Shown here piece after piece: positions 19,715-55,074 of a stretch of DNA of 64,000 nucleotides (position 1 is the first letter of the stretch; each line of letters starts with the position of its first letter). Below the pieces are notes generated by a model. It saw nothing but the letters and a program-made list of their open reading frames with translations. It was not told the origin of the DNA and searched no databases. A program made the position numbers and the translations under genes. The DNA lies in contig CM067445.1 in the NCBI GenBank assembly GCA_034508935.3, positions 18,530,583 to 18,594,582 of the forward strand, given 5' to 3'. Origin of the DNA: Berghia stephanieae (taxonomy: Eukaryota > Mollusca > Gastropoda > Nudibranchia > Aeolidiidae).

Positions 19715-21914
19715 TAAATAATAGTGAAATTGTAAAAAATATATATAAGCATGAATACTTCGTGTTTCAATATAATGGTAATTGCGTTGATAACATTCAA
19801 AAATATGATAATGCATTTATTTTCAGTATAATAATTATGTATTTCTGATTTTTCATATTTATTTTTCTTTTATTTATGCTTTGTAGATCATATCATGAAA
19901 ATTGTACACATTATGTGAAATAACATGTTATGAAACAAGTTTTATGTCATCGACTATTTAAGAATTTGACTTCAACAAATACAAGGATATGCTTGTGTTT
20001 TTATAAAATTTCAATTTTTTTCGTCATGCAAAAGAAATGGGAGTTCCACTGGCCTCTGGTTTGATTAGGCAAGAATCGCCAAATAATTCAATATGAATTT
20101 CTAATTTATTATGAAATGATGACTATGGTGTCACTACATTATAGTTTTGATATTTTGGTTCTTGTCATTATATCGTATCTACATTGGTCTTGGAGTTGTT
20201 TCCTTTGCAATGACGGGGTTGGAGTTGTTTTTTCGTGTTTATTTTTTTTTTTTTTAAATTTTATTTGATGTTTTTTTTTTGTTTTGTTTTGTTTTTGCTC
20301 CAAATTTCATCTTTTTATGGCGCTTACACACTTATAGGTAAACGGATAGTTGATTCCTCGTGCACACTACATTGGTCACATGTAGTCATTGATAAAAATG
20401 TTGCTTCAAAATTCTTGTATTTTGTATGATTTGACATGACACTGAGCACTATAATTTTTTTTTATCTTACTCGTACTCATATAAAAAGAAATATTACATT
20501 TTGTCATGGAATCTCTTTCATTTTACCCTGACCTTTACATTTTAATAGTCTGTATTTTATTGTAACAAAGACGGTGTCATCTCAATAAATAAATATAAAG
20601 TGATCAGGATTTAGAATCTCGTGATGATTTTTTTACAACTTTTTTTTTTTATCTGTTGGTTGCAATTCAACAACACATAATCTTTTGTAATTTATTTTTG
20701 TAAAAAAAAAAAAAAAGAATAAAGGAAAACATACTTTTGAAGCAACAACATAATATACTCCGTGAAATTTTATAAGTATTAGCAATAGCTGGATGAGATT
20801 TCTTGGTTTTAAGGATTTTGAACTATATGCTTTTTTTTTCGATGCATGTTTTATCCACTTGTGATTGTCAAGCTTGCTTAATGTGATTTATTTCAGAAAC
20901 AATATACACACTATGTACGTCTTTGATTTTGTACGTATTTTATGTCATTGATTCTAAGTTTGTTACATAAAGTTTATGTCATTTTAATTTTCATATATAC
21001 ACAGATTTTAATTTTGAGACTGGATTTTTCTGCTACTTCTTTTTCAAAAATAAAAAAGAAAGAAAGGAACCAACATGGTTATCTATGTTTAGAAGTTGTC
21101 ATGGAATGAAAGTTTTCATACTATCATGTTTATTTGATGATAAGCATATCAGACCCAGGTGGATGTGGGTTCAAGCAATATTTAGTAATGTTATAAAGAT
21201 TTCAATTGAGACTATACCATTTATTTGAGTGAGAGATGTGCTCATTTTATCGCGTGGAGATAACATTGTTAAACAGGAAATTTAACTGGAAAACGGAATT
21301 GCATGTCATGAGAAAAAAAACCGCAGTTGTTTTGTTGGACTGTTACTTTAATGATCAAACCCCACTGGTTTTGAGCATTTTACATCCCTGTGGGGAATAA
21401 CGTTTATAAAAGAGAGCTTGTATGCAATTATTGTAACTAAATTCCTTATATAAAATGTTCAAAATTGTTAATGTACTGTGCCACTCAAATCGTTGTGAAC
21501 ACTGTAATGATTGCTGATTTTTGTTTCATCAAGGTGATTAGTTTGTTATTTTATTAATATATCATATTATATACAGTTTGTTTTATTATATCATATTATA
21601 TACAATTTATAAACCATTCTTTGACCTGCCTTCTACTACTACTATGAAAATTTCATATTACAAATTTTGGGTTCCAGCCAGAAAACGATATAAAGATCTG
21701 TAACTCAATAAAACAGTTTGAAAACTATGATCTGGTGCAAGAGCTAGTACAAAATGAGTTAAAAAGCTTTACTTTAACGTATTGCGGACAAGTTTGTAAT
21801 TTTAAAAAGAAGATACAATGTTTATGATCTTATTAACCCTAAAAATTACGAATTTTCTAAATTTCAAGTTGGCAGGTCTGCCACTATGTGATGAAAATGT
21901 CCTTGGCTTTTATA
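19714..21914. other. Intergenic, AT-rich, no gene seen
   Basis: Very AT-rich with T-runs. AATAAA motifs near 20584 and 20716 could end a long TBC1D1/4 3' UTR or be chance. No ORF has codon bias or a recognisable domain. Confidence 0.5.
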
Positions 21915-22421
21915 TCTAAGAGGGTGAGTCAAAAAATAATGGAACTCTGTTTATTACTTTAAAACAAATTGAATCAATACCATGCATTATACCTCAAATT
22001 AAAGCTTAGCATTGGAATGCTACTTCTCAACATAGTCTCCACCTCTCTCAATAGCCAGTCCACCTTTTTGTAAGGTCATCTATCCCGTCCTCGTAAAACT
22101 GAGTTGACTGAACTTTGAGCCAATTTTTCACTACCGTCTAGGCTTCATCATCTTCAAAGCGATAACCCCTCATTGCCTCCTTCAGTGGACCAAAAAAATG
22201 AAAGTCCGAAAGTATCAAATTATAAGGAGGGTGAGACAACGTCCATCAAAATGATGCGATTACCTCCCTTTTCCCGGCACTTTTGTTTGAAGGGCATGTT
22301 CATGAAGAAACAATATTCGTTCCATCTCCAGAGCCAGTCTAATCGACAAATCCTTGCTTTCAGTTGCTTCAAGGTCTATTTGTACCTTCAGAGTTGACAG
22401 TGGCTCCCTGTCCATGAGTAG
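21915..22421 (-). pseudogene. Mariner-like transposase remnant with one terminal repeat
   Basis: The + strand edge GGGTGAGTCAAAAAATAATG is a mariner-type terminal repeat. On the - strand, frames give HPPY, LILSDFHFFGPLKEAMRGYR and FEDDE, WLKVQSTQFYEDGIDDLTKR, the C-terminal part of a mariner transposase (HPPYSPDLAPSDFHLF-type block). Several stops and frame changes break it, including a TAG inside the FEDDEA-VVKNW segment and a stop after KRWTGY. The N-terminal part and the other terminus are missing. Confidence 0.8.
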
Positions 22422-22449
22422 TGGTGAAAATGTCCTTGGATTTTATATT

Positions 22450-23928
22450 GTTTTATTTCTAACTGATCCTGTTGTAGAATGAATAAAATAAATGTAAAAA
22501 TACTCCTCCTAATATGAAGTCACGCACTTATGAAATAATTTGCTCAAAGTTGGATGGTGCAGTGGCATGACTCAACTCTGCTGTTTTTTGGTCTGAAAAG
22601 AGACTTCAAACTCTCTCAAGGTATGTCAGGTATAGGAAGCGCTCTTTTGTTAAATGGGAACTAAGCTGCTCACCTCTTGCATAGAAATGAGGAGATGACT
22701 TCATGATTTTATACCCATTGATGCTGTTTTAAGTATGTTTTCAGTTGTTTATTTATTCGACAACATGTTTATTTTCAGTATTTTAATTTGTTAAGCGATA
22801 TAACATATTTCAAACGTCTCTGTGAGACTGGCTACAAGAGATAAAGATGTCAAATTCGACTCATCTCTTCAAAAATAATTCCCTGATCCAAATGAAAGAA
22901 GTCAAATTATAGTTTAGTCATATATTTTTGAAGGTCATTTTTTAAATAATGAAATTACGTTGTCACAAAATTTATTAAAATACATTAATTTAATCTTACC
23001 ATGCAATCATCTTTCCCTTTTTGTTTGCTTTTCTTAACATCCAAATATTAGATGAAGTTACTGCAAATTGACGGGTAGGTAATAAAAATGATAATTGATA
23101 ATATACAATGTATTTATAGATCATTTTCTTAACAAAGTTTAGCTCAGTGAGCTAAGCTATGACCTTTGACATTCCAAGGAATTAGCAGCGTTAGCCTCAC
23201 CAATAGATAACCTCATTTTAGATATTAAGTATAGGAGCTTATTGTTAAATTGATTTTAAGTTTGCTCACTCTTGCATGAAAATGTATTGGATGATGCACT
23301 TTGCATCGATTATGATTGATCAGTCGTGATGTTGAATTATAAATTGTCTTAATCTCATGTTGTAAATCAATACACTTGATTAAAAGAGGGTAAATATGAT
23401 GATAAAATAGGAATTTAAATACTATAAGAAAATTGATGGCACTTTGATGAAAGTTTTTTTTCTTTTTTTTTTTTTCAATTATGTTAATTCAATCACATTG
23501 CCTTGGCTCGATGATCTTTTTAATGTATGTAAAGGTAGGATGCACTGTTTAATCTGTGCCCAGACAGAATATGCCCAATTAATTAATCTCAAATTGCATA
23601 GAAATAGCCCATTAAGCTCCTATCGTCTCTATCTCAAAATTGAAATTAATTAAAAGGATTGTTTAAAGATGATTATTCATTACTCTGGTTTGGAAAGTTC
23701 CTAAAAGGAATCTTATTTTTCTTCTTTATAATTTTTTTTTAAAATTGTTTCTATATATATATATAGTATCCAAGAAACAGCTTCCCGATTTCAGAAATTG
23801 ATCAAATTTGTTATTTTTTAAAACTGTTGACGATCTGTGATGATTTCAGCTTGGGACCATCTCCAATAATAATATATGGACGATGAAATGCTGTATGGGA
23901 AAGGGGCGACTGAATTAATTTGTTCATT
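22450..23928. other. Intergenic, no gene seen
   Basis: AT-rich DNA. About 22552-22700 has a tRNA-like start (GGATGGTGCAGTGGCATGAC) and may be an eroded SINE. The remainder shows neither coding signal nor recognisable repeats. Confidence 0.4.
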
Positions 23929-23930
23929 TA

Positions 23931-24639
23931 CAGTGGAATCCCTAATAAAGTCAACCTGTACCAGAAAGATTCGTTGATTTAAAACAAGGTTGACTTTATC
24001 CTTATATTAATGGAACACATTTAGAAAAGAACAGAAATTTGGGACCAACAAGAAGTGTTGCTGGGTGGGGTTCCGACCTCCCATAGTGGGTAGGGAGGTA
24101 CATCTGTGTCTTCTATCCCCCTATTTTTCTGTTTTCCAACTTGCTTTCTGTCTTTGTTGGAATGAGATTACTTGATTTTGTCCTGGCCCGGCCGATGCCC
24201 TTGCTGAGAGGGAAACAGTCAAATGTATAGATAGTTTTGGGAGATATTTTTTTCCTTGTAAATCATCTCTCTGTTATGCACTGTACTATGTTTTGTTTAT
24301 GTATTATATATGATTTGTAAACATGTGAGTGTGTTCCTCTTAGTAGGGACCTGTGCTTGTGCCTTGATGAGATTTTAAGGTGATCTCAAACTAAGTACAT
24401 TGATAGTGTGCTCTTGCAATCTACACCCTATTTGAACTAATTCCCCTTTGTCTGTCTTATTCTTGAATGCTTTATTAATTGTAATTCTAGAACTTTTTAC
24501 TATCCCATTTTCTTTCTTTTTACTGGCCTGATATAATCTTAATGTGTTGCAAGCGCGTAAAACCCTTAAAAACAAAAACAAAAACAAGAAGTGTTGACTT
24601 TAAGCAGAAGTTGACTTTATGTTGTTAATGATTCCACTG
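23931..24639 (+). mobile_element. Small TA-flanked inverted-repeat transposon, split by R3
   Basis: The ends CAGTGGAATC (23931) and GATTCCACTG (ending 24639) are inverted and each abuts TA, as expected for Tc1/mariner-pogo superfamily elements. Removing the inserted retroposon and its duplicated target leaves 173 bp. The copy at 61635-61806 is 172 bp, confirming the boundaries. It is non-coding and must rely on a transposase elsewhere. Confidence 0.82.
24061..24583 (+). mobile_element. Retroposon R3, complete copy with 13-bp target duplication
   Basis: ACAAGAAGTGTTG flanks it at 24048-24060 and 24584-24596. The element starts CTGGGTGGGGTTCCGACCTC. Near its 3' end it has TAATCTTAATGTGTTGCAAG and CGTAAAACCC, and it ends in an A-rich tail. 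It has no ORF and no convincing pol III A-box, so it may be a 3'-end derivative of a LINE rather than a tRNA SINE. Further copies lie at 5470, 25467, 26392, 30555 and 63598. Confidence 0.82.
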
Positions 24640-25466
24640 TAATTTTTAAAAAATATTTTGTAAGGCATCAACTCTATCCATGGTGTATATAATATGCTGT
24701 AACTTTTTACTTCACTGGCAATTTGGTCCCATTGACATTCAAATGTGACCTATTGTCTCAAAATGGTGTTATGTCTGTGTGATCGACGTAGGTGCCGAAG
24801 ATTGAATTCATACATGAGTATTAAACTTTGTTTTAGCTCATTTGATTTAAAAAGGACCCTTGTTTCTCAAAATATGAAAAAAGTGAAAGTTTCTTTCTGA
24901 TCTTTGGGTCTATTTTCAACATTTGATTCACCCCGACATAGTACTAGATTGAGGTAGTGGGTTTCAATCAATGGGATGACAAAGGGGCTTTTGTGAAGAT
25001 TTGCCATGTTCTTAAAACAAATTAAAATTTAAAACAATTATTTTGACCAGAAAATTCGTTCTTCAAAAACTGATTGATTAAAATGACACTCATCTTGTTA
25101 AAAAAAAAAATTTTTTTTAAATCCCAATCTCTGGACTTCGAAATTCTAGGTTTGGCATATTTTGACAAGATGAGGGTCTTTTAATCTTGGTACGAGATGG
25201 ACAAGTTTTTTATCCAAAATTTTTAATGTGTTTTTTTTTTTCAGAATTTGTCAGAGAATTGAGTGCTTTTTAACTTCAATTACATTACATGGGTTAAAAT
25301 TATGTTTCTGAAAAATTGATTGGAATCAGGAGGTTTTGTGTGGTCCTTTCAAGTTTTATCACGTAATCAAGAAGCATAATAGGCATGATTTAATTTTGTT
25401 TCCGATCAATGGACACAGTGATTAAGGTGCATCTCATTCTTACTGTTGTGATTAACCGCGATGCAC

Positions 25467-26375
25467 ATTCTGAGTGGGGTTCCTGACCTCCCATTGTGGG
25501 CAGGGAGGTCTTTTACTATCTTCTTTCCCCTTACTGTGGGGTTCCTGACTTACCATAGTGGGCAGGAAGGCCTTACTGTGTCTTCTATCCCCCTATTTTG
25601 TTTTCCAATATGCTTTCTGTCTTTGCCTTGGGATGAGATTACTTGGTTTTGTCCTGGCCCTGACCAGATACCCTATCTGGTAGGTAAACAGTCAAATGTT
25701 ATAGTTTGGGGAGATGATATTTTTTGTCTTATAAATCATCTCTCGTGTTTTTTATTTTTTTGTTTTACATATATATCGATTTGTAAACTTTGAGTGTATT
25801 CTCTTAATGGGACTTATATTGTACAGGATGAGATTTTTAGGTATCTCAAACCAGACTTAACCTTGGGATCCTGGGTCTCTACAGGCCAAGTCCATACTGG
25901 TGATTTGTTATCTCCTTATACTTTTTCAACATCCATTTCTTTCTTTTGTTTGAATGAGGTTACTTGCATTTTGTCCAGGGTTCTGTTCAGTCTTGGCTGG
26001 GGGGAAAACAGAATACATAGTTGATTGTATTTACGATGATATGTTTTTCCTTGCTTCACTTGTCATTGTTATGTATAATAATATAATATATGTTACCTTA
26101 TCTTGTATACATTATATTTGAGTGTATTCCTATCCATCTGTATTTTGTGCATCGTGCACGAAGGTTGCTCGATTCTTTGGTGATTCAAACTAAGTACATT
26201 TGTGGTATGCTCATAAATTAGATCTGATCCTTTTGTTCCCAGTTCCCCTTTGTCTTACCTTTTCTTGGGTGCTTGAATTGTAATTCTAGAACTTTTTACT
26301 ATCCATTTTCTTCCTTTTTACTGGCGCTGATATGACCTAAATGTGTTGCAAGCGCCGTAAAACCCTTAAAAACAA
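25467..26375 (+). repeat. Retroposon R3, two or more diverged copies in tandem
   Basis: The R3 head GGGGTTCCTGACCTCCC occurs at about 25478 and a second version GGGGTTCCTGACTTACC at about 25538. Another R3 head-to-middle segment starts near 25862, and one complete R3 3' end (GGCGCTGATATGACCTAAAT) closes at about 26360. Confidence 0.75.
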
Positions 26376-26391
26376 AACAAACAAACCAAGC

Positions 26392-26562
26392 ACATTGATA
26401 GTTTACTCTTGGAATCTCTACTTGAACCAATTCCTCTTTGTCTCACTGTTTCTTGGGTGATTTAGTTATTATTCTAGAACTTTTTTACCATCCAATTTTC
26501 TTTCTTTTTTTCTGGCGCTGATTTGTCCTAAATGTGTGGCAAGCGCAGTAAAACCCTCAACA
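26392..26562 (+). repeat. Retroposon R3, 3' portion
   Basis: Begins within the GTTTACTCTTGGAATC region and ends TGGCAAGCGCAGTAAAACCC. It follows directly on the previous copy. Confidence 0.75.
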
Positions 26563-26574
26563 ACAATGTATACA

Positions 26575-27767
26575 AATTTAGATATGGTGGGGATAGAATA
26601 GAATACAGGTCTTGTGATGATGATGATGATTTACGATGATTATGATTTTCTCCGCTGGTGCTTTCCACTTGTCATTGCATTGATTAAATAAACTAATAAA
26701 ATAAATGATGAGAAATTACCTTCATCTTGTTACAGTTTTTATTTGTATTTTATAAACCTGATCCATCAGCTATTGTTGTAGCAGTCCGTCAAGCACGATA
26801 AGGTTTTGTCTCGATTTCTTTGGTATTAAACAAACATTACCAATTTTTGTGGTTGGTGACTAATATTATTATGATGATCATGATGATGGTTTTTTACTGA
26901 AGAGAGGCTAAACATCTGTGGCAATTTTTTTGTCTTAAAAAATGTATTACCCTCCTTTGTTATAAAATCTTCAGAAAGATGCATGTACACTTTTTTGTCA
27001 CATCTGAAAAAGTTATTTCCCTTGAATATATATATGGCCGTCCGGGCATAAATTGTAGAGAGAAGTGAGTCAGGAAGATGAGATCGGTCAGCTTTTATAA
27101 CAAGTGGCCACGTGACAGAAGGTAGAATGAAAAGTATTCACTAATTTGAAATTAATTCGAGGGAAGGCTATGAAAGGAAATATGATCTAATATTAGAAGG
27201 TAAAGTTTTTCTAAGCCTACTGAAATATAACTGGAGTGAGATGAATTAAGTTCTTACTAAAATAAAACTTTAATAAAATAAATGTGAACAATTTCAATAT
27301 AGCAAGGATGTCTTGAACAAATTTGGGATGTATCAGTGAAGCGCAAATTTTCAAAGTGGGCAGACAATTCTTGATCATGTGCAATCTTCTCTGATGTTCA
27401 CAAAATTGTATGCATCAATTACAGTACTTGCTGGATGCTTGTAGCATGCTCTCTGGAGAAGTCAAAAAGCGTGCGACATATGTAGATAGAATTTGGTCAC
27501 CCAGGTCCAGCCTGCAGTATTTCAGATCCAAGACTCTCCATCATGAAAAAGGACTCCTGTGCTGTCAAGGTTTTATCAGTATATTTCCCAGACGTAGATA
27601 AGAAAACTACATAGAAAAGCACAACATATTTAAGAGTGTTTAGAAGACACTAACATCAGCATCACGTAGCATCCAAGATATTCATGGAGAGAGCGTTTTA
27701 TGATAAAGCAAAGAATAAAAAAGAAATTAGGTTACGCTGTCTTGAGAACACTTGTTGCTTTCTGTAT
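26575..27767 (-). other. 3' flank of the LRR gene, no further gene seen
   Basis: AT-rich. A - strand ATTAAA at about 27268-27273 could serve as a poly(A) signal for the LRR gene, as could an AATAAA at about 26738. The + strand frame at 27410-27601 has no support. Confidence 0.4.
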
Positions 27768-51336
<23,569 letters not shown>

Positions 51337-52680
51337 TGTCCTTTATTTTTATTATTTAAATTACAACCACAAGTCTCAGATTCGGTCGCAGTCGCAGTTC
51401 AGCTGAATAATACTGAATACAAAAAAAAAACATCACCAGAATAATTATCTTGGTCCTCTTATTAATTGCTCTACTACTACCTAGCTGATGACTAAAATAA
51501 TTCACTGATAAATCTGAGTGATAAAATTCAACCTGAAATAATCCTGCCCCCTGCGGTCAATCATTTACACCAAATATCAGATTACTTGTTGGGGGGGGGT
51601 TTGTGGGGGGTGACGACTGACTTGAACTTGTAATTGTATTGTACTTGTACTGTAAGTAGACTATAGACGTCTAAGTCTAAGATTAATTAGAGTTAGAGTT
51701 AGAAGAGTGAGGTCACTCCGACTCCCCAAACATGATTGGGGGGCCACGTCCGTGGCGAGAGTAAGAAAATATTTGAAAGAGCATTCGAGCGTTGGCAAAA
51801 TAAGTTTGGATACGGTATGCTATGTCTGAGCCTCAATGACATCTTTATAATGTTGAAATAGATTATTCATAAAGGTTGTTATTGTTATTCGTTTGAATTC
51901 TTCTTAAGCTTAAAAATTGTTTCCAGTTGCTAAGACATTGAGAGTAACTTCCCTTGTTCAGTTTGTTGTGAATAGAAATGAAAGTAGGATGTTATCATAC
52001 CGACCATTGTGAGTCTGATTATCTAAACTGAGAGAACATATTATTTACCATTCGATGTGTTATTTCAATCATTAATCAATTTACACTGGAACAAGCGATA
52101 TAGAGGAGGGAAGTAAGTTACCTATCTGGTATAACGGTTCTTAAATCAAAAGTCCTGAACGAGCAAGATTCATCATCGCACTTTCTCATTTTCATTTTCA
52201 TGTAGGCCCGTGGTGTTACACGGCGTGTAGTGTAGGCCTTGGCCTTGACGTAGTATAGACTGAGACTGATGATACTGATATAGATGAAAAATGTTCTAAC
52301 TTTAATAAGCAGTCATTTTACTCCAACTCTTTACTTTAATTGGTGTGGAAGTGACCTTCCTAGTTTGGTCAGTTTTTTCTGCAAATGTAATTGAAAACCA
52401 ACCGAGTGCATTGACATTGGCTGGACATCATTATTGTTTGGTTTGTATGATGTAACATTGTAACATTATTGCACGTTGTTTTTTTGTTATTGCTTGACAA
52501 AAATAAAACTACAATACAAAGTTTATTGATCGAATTCAGTTTGTGTGTCATGAAATAATATTGTCAGTGTAGGGAATGATAGCCCTTTTTATGTTGTGTG
52601 TTTGTGTGTTGGTGTGTACTATCTCGATCGAGGCTGTTGTGAGTTGTTCTCAGTTGTCATGATGTTCCGTTTTGTGATTG
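51337..52680. other. Intergenic region between divergent LRR and TMEM267 genes
   Basis: A short CG-containing patch at 51735-51760 (CCACGTCCGTGGCGAG), a G-run near 51590 and AT-rich DNA. It should hold the LRR gene promoter. No TATA box is evident upstream of 51336 on the - strand. Confidence 0.45.
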
Positions 52681-52796
52681 TGACGTCATATTCTGTTTGT
52701 CAGCGCGTATATAAGCGACAGTCACCGCTTATTCGCTCTCTTTGACTACTTTGAATTACTATAAAACGTTTCGTGTTACGAACAACCAAAATCTAG
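52681..52796 (+). promoter_or_regulatory. Candidate core promoter and non-coding first exon of TMEM267
   Basis: A perfect CRE palindrome TGACGTCA (52681-52688) is followed 20 bases later by a TATA box TATATAAG (52708-52715). A likely start site lies around 52740. A consensus splice donor AATCTAG|GTATGT at 52795/52796 faces the acceptor at 54756, just upstream of the TMEM267 start codon. The LRR gene starts 1.35 kb away on the other strand, so the region may be a divergent promoter. No transcript evidence is available, and an LTR-like origin for the segment is not excluded. Confidence 0.45.
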
Positions 52797-52879
52797 GTAT
52801 GTGTACTTAGTAAATCGCGTTCTACCCACTTCGGTGGAGATACATGCCTCGTGCATATTATTTATTTATTTTATTTTTC

Positions 52880-53658
52880 ATCGTGAATGAGATGTAAAAA
52901 TATAGGTGGCGTTTTTATGCACCTCCGTTGGAGGGGGACAAAAACGCACCGTTTTTATGCACCTCCGTTGACGGTGATGGTAAATTGTTGCTGCATACGT
53001 CCATTAGGTTTAAATAGTTTTAGATTGTCGTTTAGCACGCTGCTTAGTGATTACTGGTGTACGTTTATACAATGATAATAAATTAAAGAATAATAACAAT
53101 AATTTTAAAAATCAAAAGTAAAAAGAAACATGACAGTCAAATACTGATCTCAAATAAATAAATAATTTTAGAAAATTAAAATCAAAGTTTTTAAAAACAT
53201 GATAAAAAGTTTTTGAAAAAAAAAAGAAAGACAAAAAAAGCAAACAAAAATAAAGTAAATAAAAATTTTTTTTTAAATGTCTACAATGGGAATCGAACCC
53301 GGTACTTTCAAGGTTTGAGTCTGACAGCTTGTCCACTGCACTACGGAGCCACCTGACTGTTCATCACATTTAATGAGGTCTTCTTTCTAAAACATTATTT
53401 TACCTTCAATACAACTTCTATTTTCTGGGGTTTTTTTATTTCGATTTTTAAAATTATTATTATTATTATATAAATTTATTAACAGAAACATCCTACAGAT
53501 GTCGCAATATAACTTTCGCCATGTCCAAATACAGAAACACAATATCGCTGATGAAATTAGGTGGGATGCGCATGCATGATGGAAGTGTATAAAAACGATC
53601 CGTCAAGATACACCGTCAGCGGAGGTGCATAAAAACACTACGAAAAATCTATTCACGA
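52880..53658. mobile_element. Inverted-repeat element with repeated sub-terminal motif and tRNA-like core
   Basis: Inner terminal repeats GTTTTTATGCACCTCCGTTG (52951) and its inverse ending 53636 extend to ACGGTG, and outer TCGTGAAT (52880) pairs with ATTCACGA (53651-53658). The core word GTTTTTATGCACCTCC occurs twice at the left end and once, plus a variant, at the right. The middle is AT-rich and non-coding, with a tRNA-like segment. The superfamily is unclear. Confidence 0.7.
53281..53354 (-). repeat. tRNA-like sequence, pseudo-tRNA or SINE head
   Basis: - strand GGCTCCGTAGTGCAGTGGAC has an A-box, and CCGGGTTCGATTCCC a perfect B-box 50 bases later. The acceptor arms do not pair and the T-stem is mismatched at its base, so it is not a functional tRNA. 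Confidence 0.65.
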
Positions 53659-53659
53659 C

Positions 53660-54160
53660 ATCAGGAACTAAAAAATCAGTTCATATTTTTTTCCTCTTTG
53701 TATCAGGAGCTTTTCACAACACAAGTATGTCTCTAAGTCTAAGTCTCTAGTTAGTTATATGATGGTCACTGAGTCACTGTGAGTGAGTTTATCTTACCTG
53801 TCCAATGCTTAGAAAAACCCTCAAAAAAATTATTTCTTTCTGCTTCTGTTCAATACTTGAAAAATAACAAATAAGCACGAGTTTCATCAATATATCAAGT
53901 GAAATTAAGTAGGCTATTCATTTCATCAGAAATACCAGTGCGACTGTGCATCTGGCGGATGTCCTTCACTTACTGTAATCTTATATAGTTGACTGCCATA
54001 GGCCACACATATCTCACATAGCCAGTCCATCCAAATCTTGAACATGTCCCAGAGGAATAAACTGCATAATTGTATAAAGACAGAAATCAAAATATATAAT
54101 TGTACAGAGGAAAGGTATGCGAAGCTGATAATATTAATAATAATAGATCTTTATAGTCCA
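53660..54160. other. TMEM267 5' intron, no feature seen
   Basis: AT-rich intronic DNA without repeats I can name or coding signal. Confidence 0.4.
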
Positions 54161-54404
54161 TAAATATGGTAATTTGTCATTTAGTTACACTTGTTATAAC
54201 GTTATATGATAACTATAACATTGAACAGATATTTCACTCCTACTTTTTTTCTCTCTCCACTCTCTCTCTCTCTCTCTCTTTCACGCGTGCGATAACACAA
54301 CATCAACATATTCATTTCGTTTTCAATTTGTTACAATTGTGGCAATTCGACACCAAATATTATCATCATTATCAATTGGTCAGTTAATCTAACATTAAAT
54401 AAAT

Positions 54405-54690
54405 TAATCAGTCAATCAGTCAACGCATCAATCCTTGGTTTTGCTGTACCATATGAAATATTCAACATTTGTATTGCTGATGGAACAAACGTTGATTTAT
54501 ACTTGTTAGTTCTACATTTAATCTGACAAAACCTTCTCCCAGATGGTAAAAGACTAAATTCATGGTATAAAATATGTTTTTTATTGTTGTCATCAAGAGT
54601 TTTTGTTTTAGCGGAGCAAGCAAAAACTATTATGATATTTTGGCTTCTAGTTTGTGACTTTTGCAACCTATATCTTATATTATACAAAAT
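54405..54690 (-). pseudogene. LINE ORF2 C-terminal fragment
   Basis: The - strand frame contains LLPSGRRFCQIKCRTNKYKS, TFVPSAIQMLN, the hallmark C-terminal motif (LPSGRRxRxxxxRTNRYKxSFxPxAIxLLN) of several LINE groups. The frame is open but covers only the last about 90 codons. It ends less than 100 bases before TMEM267 coding exon 1. Confidence 0.75.
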
Positions 54691-54768
54691 AAGAAGGGTA
54701 TGAGATGACTGTGTGCTTTATTTATTTAAACTGTTTTTGGGGGTATTTTTCCCTAGGGAGGGCTAAAA

Positions 54769-55074
54769 ATGTATCCAAGCCTTCAAAAAGCTTTTTTGTC
54801 GCCGACTTCGATGGGGATCAACATAATTGTTTTCTTCATGATCACTGGAGCTTGTTACTGTGGAGACAGACTACTGGTGATCCAAAATAGATACTACAAA
54901 GCTGCCATTGACAATTCTACCCATGCTTTGATTGGAGGATTGTGCTGGGCTGTGGTAGAAAGTGATCTGCTTCTCTCCTCATGGAGGAGTTGGATGAACT
55001 GCCTTATTTGTGTTTTCCTTGCCATGTCAGTTGACTTTGATCACTTTTTAGCTGCTGGGTCTCTGAATATAGAG
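54769..55074 (+). CDS. TMEM267: TMEM267 coding exon 1
   Basis: Starts MYPSLQKAFLSPTSMGINII and ends SLNIE at GAG|GTAAGT, exactly 102 codons. It holds the first two or three membrane segments and the VDFDHF motif. Confidence 0.92.

Noticed and set aside
27410-27601. 63-codon + strand frame
   Set aside because: No codon signal or splice context; the opposite strand here is a weak rival for the LRR gene's last exon.
52593-52860. A second LTR around the TATA box
   Set aside because: A TG start could be placed, but I found no matching CA end with a target duplication; a promoter reading is simpler.
53281-53354. Functional tRNA gene
   Set aside because: A- and B-boxes are good but acceptor and T-stem pairing fail, so it is only tRNA-like.
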